A program made the translations under genes and the position numbers. Positions 26,632 through 29,698 of a stretch of DNA of 29,698 bases are shown piece after piece. The notes below the pieces were generated by a model. That model saw only the letters and a program-made list of their open reading frames with translations. It was not told the origin of the DNA and searched no databases. This stretch comes from JBDROU01 sp043809745 [NCBI: bacterium] (GTDB lineage: Bacteria; Elusimicrobiota; JBDRMW01), in NCBI GenBank assembly GCA_043809745.1, contig JBDROU010000089.1:1-29698 (forward strand). Direction: 5' to 3'. How positions within the stretch are numbered: position 1 is the first letter of the stretch; each line of letters opens with the position of its first letter.

Positions 26632-26660
26632 ATTATATTATAATTTGCTGCACTACTCAA
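26632..26660 (-). promoter_or_regulatory. Promoter of the response-regulator gene
   Basis: TTGAGT (26660-26655) and TATAAT (26637-26632) on the minus strand are 17 bases apart. A second overlapping TATAAT lies at 26642-26637. The start is expected near 26625. Confidence 0.55.
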
Positions 26661-26694
26661 TAGAATTCTATTTTACTTTAAAAAACTTTTAATA

Positions 26695-27045
26695 TTATTC
26701 GTTAATTAATATTGCAATCTTCTTAATCAGTAATATAGTACCAGAAAATATAGGCGGCAGCATCATGGTAACAAATAAAAATAAGAATGTAGAGATTGAA
26801 TAGTTTCCAAAAGCCAACAACGAGTACAAAACGAGGGCAAAAAGCCCCTCTAACAACAACAAAGACGGCGCGATAAAATCAGATTTAAAGGTAAAAAGAG
26901 CGGTTAATAAAAAAATCAGCCCCGGAAAGGCGACGCGTACAACTATATCCTCAAGAGGCAGTGCAGAGCCTGTTGTTGACATATAACCAAAATACGTCCA
27001 CCAAATACCCCATGTAACAGCAATTATTTTTGCAAATGTTTTCAT
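26695..27045 (-). CDS. Small four-helix membrane protein of unknown function
   Basis: A 116-aa hydrophobic protein with four predicted membrane spans (about 5-22, 35-52, 58-79, 84-108) and short loops. It has no cysteine or histidine cluster and no motif I can tie to a function. It resembles the many short uncharacterised four-span proteins of candidate phyla. It stands between the response regulator and the GT-C gene, all on the same strand, but with gaps of 67-90 bases, so an operon is uncertain. No Shine-Dalgarno sequence precedes its ATG. A possible TTGACT-15-TAATAT pair at 27083-27057 would leave almost no leader. Confidence 0.7.
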   Translation of the reverse strand: MKTFAKIIAVTWGIWWTYFGYMSTTGSALPLEDIVVRVAFPGLIFLLTALFTFKSDFIAPSLLLLEGLFALVLYSLLAFGNYSISTFLFLFVTMMLPPIFSGTILLIKKIAILINE

Positions 27046-27112
27046 TTAAGCTTAGAATATTACTCTAAATTTTCACAAGTCAATCTAATTGTATTATACA
27101 TTAAATATTTTA

Positions 27113-28615
27113 CTAACTAAACTTATAAATTAACATTTTTTCTTTATTATTGCAGTATACCAGCTTAAACATTTCTGATTTTTCCAGAATCATCACTAAC
27201 TCTTCAAATGTCAAAGGATCTCTTACCGTATTTCCTAAAGCAGACCTTACAAAAAGCGATGTATCCGATACCAATACATACTCAACACCTTGTTTCTCTA
27301 AACTCTGCGTCATCTGAGTTGAATTCTCCCATCTCACCATAGTTCTGCAGTATCTGGAGGTAAGTAAATTTATGGCTGCCTCATTATTAGCAATTAATAT
27401 CGAATCCTCAGGAATGTTTTCACGTATCCACTGATATGTTTCAATATCGGGATTAGACTTAACATTATTTAAGCTCACAGAAGCTTTTATTATACTCGAA
27501 ATTGGCGGCAAGCAAAGTAATATGCCTGTTATGCAGATTATATGAATTAAAGGGATATTCAGCTTAAATTTTAACTGCCAAGATTCCAGCTGTTTAATTA
27601 GAAAAAAAAGTATAAATGAAACCACCGGAAGCAGATATCTGGATGCATATACCGGCCATAAAACAATTACACCGATATAAAATAATAACAGTAAACTTAT
27701 AACAAGCTGATTTTTGAAATATTTAATATACCCGAAAATTGTAATGACTGTTAAACCTATGGAGATTATTAATGAAATAATTGCGTCCCATGGCCCAAAA
27801 TTCCAGCGGAATAAAATAAATGAGTATAATTCCCTAAAATACATAAATAATTTACTAACAATGCCAAGCAAATACGCGCCTAAGGGAACATTATGCGTTA
27901 AAGCGGTTGTTTCGGAAAAAAAAGTCAGATAACTTGTCGGAACTCCATTAATAATCATATTTCTGATTACCCAGGGTGAAACACAAATAATAAAACTGAT
28001 ACTCAATATCAAAAGCTTCTTCCAATATTTATTCAATATGCACCAAACTACTACTGCCGCGAAAAATATTAATCCTAGAGGTCTTATAAGGAATAAGTAT
28101 CCCGCGATAATCCCTAAAATGATGTTGCTGAAATAATCTGTCTTTGCCTCCCATCTTTCATTAAGCAAAATCAGCAAAAGCCCGAAAAATGTGAATGGAA
28201 CATCTGACAGAATGGTTCCTGAAAGTGAAACCTGCAAAGGATTTAATGCCATAAACAGCAAAAGATAAATTAATGATATTTTAGATATTTTATTTCTAAA
28301 ATAGTAATAAGCAGTTAATACTATTCCTATTGAAAATAAAATAGACATTAACTTGAATAAAACGATACTCTCACCAAACAAAAGTATTACTGCAGCTAAA
28401 GCGATAGGATATCCGGGGAAATAAGCGGTCAAAGCTGGCTGCTCAGGCTGTGATAACTCAACATATTGCCCCTGAGTCAGTGATCTTGCAGCTAAAATGT
28501 AATGAGCGTCATCATTAAAAAAACCTGTGTAGTATGCATTTCTCGCAAAAAAATATACAGCAGACAATAGCACAATACCTAACACTAATATTATTTTCTC
28601 ACTATTTTTGAACAT
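27113..28615 (-). CDS. GT-C fold polyprenol-linked glycosyltransferase (GT39/ArnT-PMT-like)
   Basis: A 500-aa inner-membrane protein with about 11-13 membrane spans. The first outer loop carries FFNDDAHYILAARSL, the acidic motif that places the catalytic aspartate in ArnT/PMT-type enzymes. Further landmarks are PGYPIALA, LSDVPFTFFGLLL, and VYASRYLLPVVSFI in the later helices. A soluble C-terminal part of about 110 residues ends the protein. Such enzymes move a sugar from a polyprenyl-phosphate donor to lipid or protein on the periplasmic face. The acceptor cannot be told. A GTG three codons upstream (28624) is an alternative start; neither has a clear ribosome site. Confidence 0.88.
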   Translation of the reverse strand: MFKNSEKIILVLGIVLLSAVYFFARNAYYTGFFNDDAHYILAARSLTQGQYVELSQPEQPALTAYFPGYPIALAAVILLFGESIVLFKLMSILFSIGIVLTAYYYFRNKISKISLIYLLLFMALNPLQVSLSGTILSDVPFTFFGLLLILLNERWEAKTDYFSNIILGIIAGYLFLIRPLGLIFFAAVVVWCILNKYWKKLLILSISFIICVSPWVIRNMIINGVPTSYLTFFSETTALTHNVPLGAYLLGIVSKLFMYFRELYSFILFRWNFGPWDAIISLIISIGLTVITIFGYIKYFKNQLVISLLLLFYIGVIVLWPVYASRYLLPVVSFILFFLIKQLESWQLKFKLNIPLIHIICITGILLCLPPISSIIKASVSLNNVKSNPDIETYQWIRENIPEDSILIANNEAAINLLTSRYCRTMVRWENSTQMTQSLEKQGVEYVLVSDTSLFVRSALGNTVRDPLTFEELVMILEKSEMFKLVYCNNKEKMLIYKFS

Positions 28616-28638
28616 TAATCGCACTTTGTTTTTCTATA

Positions 28639-28650
28639 GATAAGCTTATC
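28639..28650. promoter_or_regulatory. 12-bp perfect palindrome in the leader of the GT-C gene
   Basis: GATAAGCTTATC is self-complementary and lies 13 bases after the -10 box and 23 bases before the ATG. This is where a repressor would block transcription. A related but interrupted arrangement (ataag/cttat) is found before the prepilin gene near 8813-8828. Confidence 0.4.
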
Positions 28651-28662
28651 AAATTCGATAGT

Positions 28663-28691
28663 ATTATACAATTTTTGATGATTTATGTCTT
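28663..28691 (-). promoter_or_regulatory. Promoter of the GT-C gene
   Basis: AAGACA (28691-28686) and a perfect TATAAT (28668-28663) on the minus strand are 17 bases apart. The start would fall near 28656. Confidence 0.5.
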
Positions 28692-28696
28692 AATTA

Positions 28697-28764
28697 AAAG
28701 GGCCTGGGTTAAACTTTGTTTAGCGAAGCGAAATCCTAGAAGAACCGAAACAGGCGGGCTCTTT
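28697..28764 (-). terminator. Structured GC-rich element after the DUF481 gene, probable terminator
   Basis: In the minus direction AAAGAGCCCGCCTG (28764-28751), overlapping the stop codon, can pair with CAGGCCCTTT (28706-28697) through about 10 bp with small bulges, followed by T-rich DNA. A smaller hairpin with a GAA loop (719-733 within this block, i.e. 28719-28733) sits inside. The block is clearly richer in G and C than the surrounding spacer. Confidence 0.4.
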
Positions 28765-29482
28765 AGAGTTTCAAGATAATTGAACTTGTGAGAATCGTAT
28801 CTGTTTTCTTAAAACCGGGGACAGGTGCCCGATCATATTTAACAATATACGCTATTTTAAGCGCAAGCTTGTTGTTTAAAGCCGCTGTTAACGAAGTAAT
28901 CGAATTCGTCCTTCTGTCATCAGCATCATCAAAACTTTGAATATGCTCCACTTCTTGACTGAAATCAGATTTATCGGTAAAAATGTAGACATATTTTAAG
29001 TTAGCTATCCAGGACGAAAAATTATCATCTGTGCCATTCAGATATTTTTCATCCGTATAATCTGCACCTAGTTCCCCATCAAGTTTGTGTTTTTGAGTGT
29101 TGAATATTTTATAACCTCCGCCGAGCTGCCCGTTATATCTGCGATCAATACCCGCAAACCTATCTTTTTCCCAACCCAATAACTCATATATATATAACTT
29201 TTTGTTTAATAGACGGTCCAACTTTTCGCTTGCCGAATAAGATTCGGCGCTTTGTTTCTTATCCTGATTTGCGGAAATATGGTTACCCTTAAGGGTTAAT
29301 AAATAATCCTTCCATTTATTGATAAACTTCATCCCGGCATTTGCTGAAGTTGATCTGCTGTTGCCTGTAGTTTTTACATAACCCGCTTCGGTATCCCAGG
29401 TCCATGTTTTTTCTTCCGCCATAACACACATAGCATTCAGACACAATAAAACCGCCGCAGAAATTAAACCCTTCTGATTCAT
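28763..29482 (-). CDS. DUF481 (YdiY-like) outer-membrane beta-barrel protein
   Basis: A 239-aa protein. An in-frame ATG at 29494 overlaps the ribosome site GGGAGGG (29492-29486), so the ATG at 29482 is the real start. The signal peptide ends near VMA before EEKTWTWD. The family marks are GYVKTTGNSRST close to the mature N-terminus, LLGWEKDRFAGIDRRYNGQLGGGYKI in the middle and alternating beta strands to the end (SSIILKL). DUF481 proteins are salt- or stress-linked barrels in the outer membrane with no settled function. It has a strong promoter (29515-29543) and a terminator-like block after it, so it is probably transcribed alone. Confidence 0.92.
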   Translation of the reverse strand: MNQKGLISAAVLLCLNAMCVMAEEKTWTWDTEAGYVKTTGNSRSTSANAGMKFINKWKDYLLTLKGNHISANQDKKQSAESYSASEKLDRLLNKKLYIYELLGWEKDRFAGIDRRYNGQLGGGYKIFNTQKHKLDGELGADYTDEKYLNGTDDNFSSWIANLKYVYIFTDKSDFSQEVEHIQSFDDADDRRTNSITSLTAALNNKLALKIAYIVKYDRAPVPGFKKTDTILTSSIILKL

Positions 29483-29514
29483 ACGCCCTCCCATTTAATT
29501 TAAATGTGATATGA

Positions 29515-29543
29515 ATTCTACAATTTATTTATAATTGGGTCAA
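29515..29543 (-). promoter_or_regulatory. Promoter of the DUF481 gene
   Basis: On the minus strand TTGACC (29543-29538) and TAGAAT (29520-29515) are exactly 17 bases apart, each one base from consensus. The start should lie near 29508. Confidence 0.7.
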
Positions 29544-29619
29544 GGTTTTGAACTGTGATGTTGCAAGCAAATAGAAATTTCATAAGAATACGTTTTTTAG
29601 AAATTGCATAAACCAGCAG

Positions 29620-29676
29620 CCGTAGAACTGTGGTAACTGTGGTCAACCCGAAGGGTTGTCCAAGCGATTGTGGGAA
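29620..29676 (+). repeat. Structured 57-bp repeat, right copy
   Basis: Gapless inverted match to 34-90 (50 of 57 identical). The core hairpin is 29641-29661: GGTCAACCC, loop GAA, GGGTTGTCC, with a single mismatch at the third pair. The copy lies in intergenic DNA, past the promoter of the DUF481 gene. Confidence 0.75.
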
Positions 29677-29698
29677 TTGTGGTAAACCCGAAGGGTTT
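29677..29698 (+). repeat. Second, truncated unit of the same repeat at the right edge
   Basis: TTGTGGTAAACCCGAAGGGTTT repeats the GTGG plus AACCC-GAA-GGGTT core of the unit before it, with a perfect 6-bp stem (29684-29689/29693-29698). The window ends inside it, so the array continues outward. Confidence 0.65.

Noticed and set aside
34-29676. Terminal inverted repeats of a 29.6-kb transposon or linear replicon
   Set aside because: There is no transposase, integrase, replication or telomere-resolution gene, the content is chromosomal (tRNA-Phe, YchF-like gene, metabolic operon), and the right edge holds a further truncated unit. A dispersed short repeat at contig breaks explains it better.

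Overview
The window looks like a chromosomal contig from an AT-rich, Gram-negative, probably uncultured bacterium. An outer membrane is implied by a TolC-type channel, a DUF481 beta-barrel and exported proteins with ordinary signal peptides. The gene mix (a very large subtilase with PKD repeats, a huge prepilin-like protein, an exported glycogen-synthase-like protein, a fused HAD/trehalose phosphatase beside a GH65 enzyme) suggests a candidate phylum such as Omnitrophota. That placement is an inference from gene content only. TGA is used as a stop, so the standard code fits.

Layout. 1-217: structured repeats and a 25-bp tandem repeat in front of a nucleotidyltransferase gene and a 53-codon partner overlapping it by ATGA (218-915). 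957-6443 (-): a 1828-aa secreted subtilase with 11 PKD domains. 6444-7310: gene-poor, with a probable frameshifted remnant. 7311-8384 (-): a YchF/DUF933-type protein with a degenerate P-loop. 8866-11385 (+): an 839-aa protein with a type IV prepilin N-terminus. 11469-17266: a small gene facing a MarR-TolC-RND-DUF6132-DUF2892 operon that has a consensus promoter but no periplasmic adaptor gene. 17352-20906 (+): an exported GT5-like protein. 25912-21053 (-): an operon of HAD-trehalose-phosphatase fusion, GH65 phosphorylase and pseudo-rhomboid. 26077-26149 (-): tRNA-Phe. Then, all on the minus strand: a single-domain response regulator, a small membrane protein, a GT-C glycosyltransferase and a DUF481 outer-membrane protein.

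How the parts work together. The operon at 21.0-25.9 kb reads as trehalose-6-phosphate to trehalose to glucose plus beta-glucose-1-phosphate to glucose-6-phosphate. It resembles mycobacterial OtsB1 split into two overlapping genes. The efflux operon appears to regulate itself through MarR and ends with two tiny cysteine-containing membrane proteins. Both edges of the window carry the same 57-bp structured repeat in opposite orientation (50 of 57 positions identical), which suggests that the contig ends in a dispersed repeat family.

There is no CRISPR array, rRNA, transposase or phage gene that I can see. The best candidates for something new are the nucleotidyltransferase/53-aa module, the giant prepilin, the exported glycogen-synthase-like protein, the adaptor-less RND operon and the pseudo-rhomboid in the trehalose operon.
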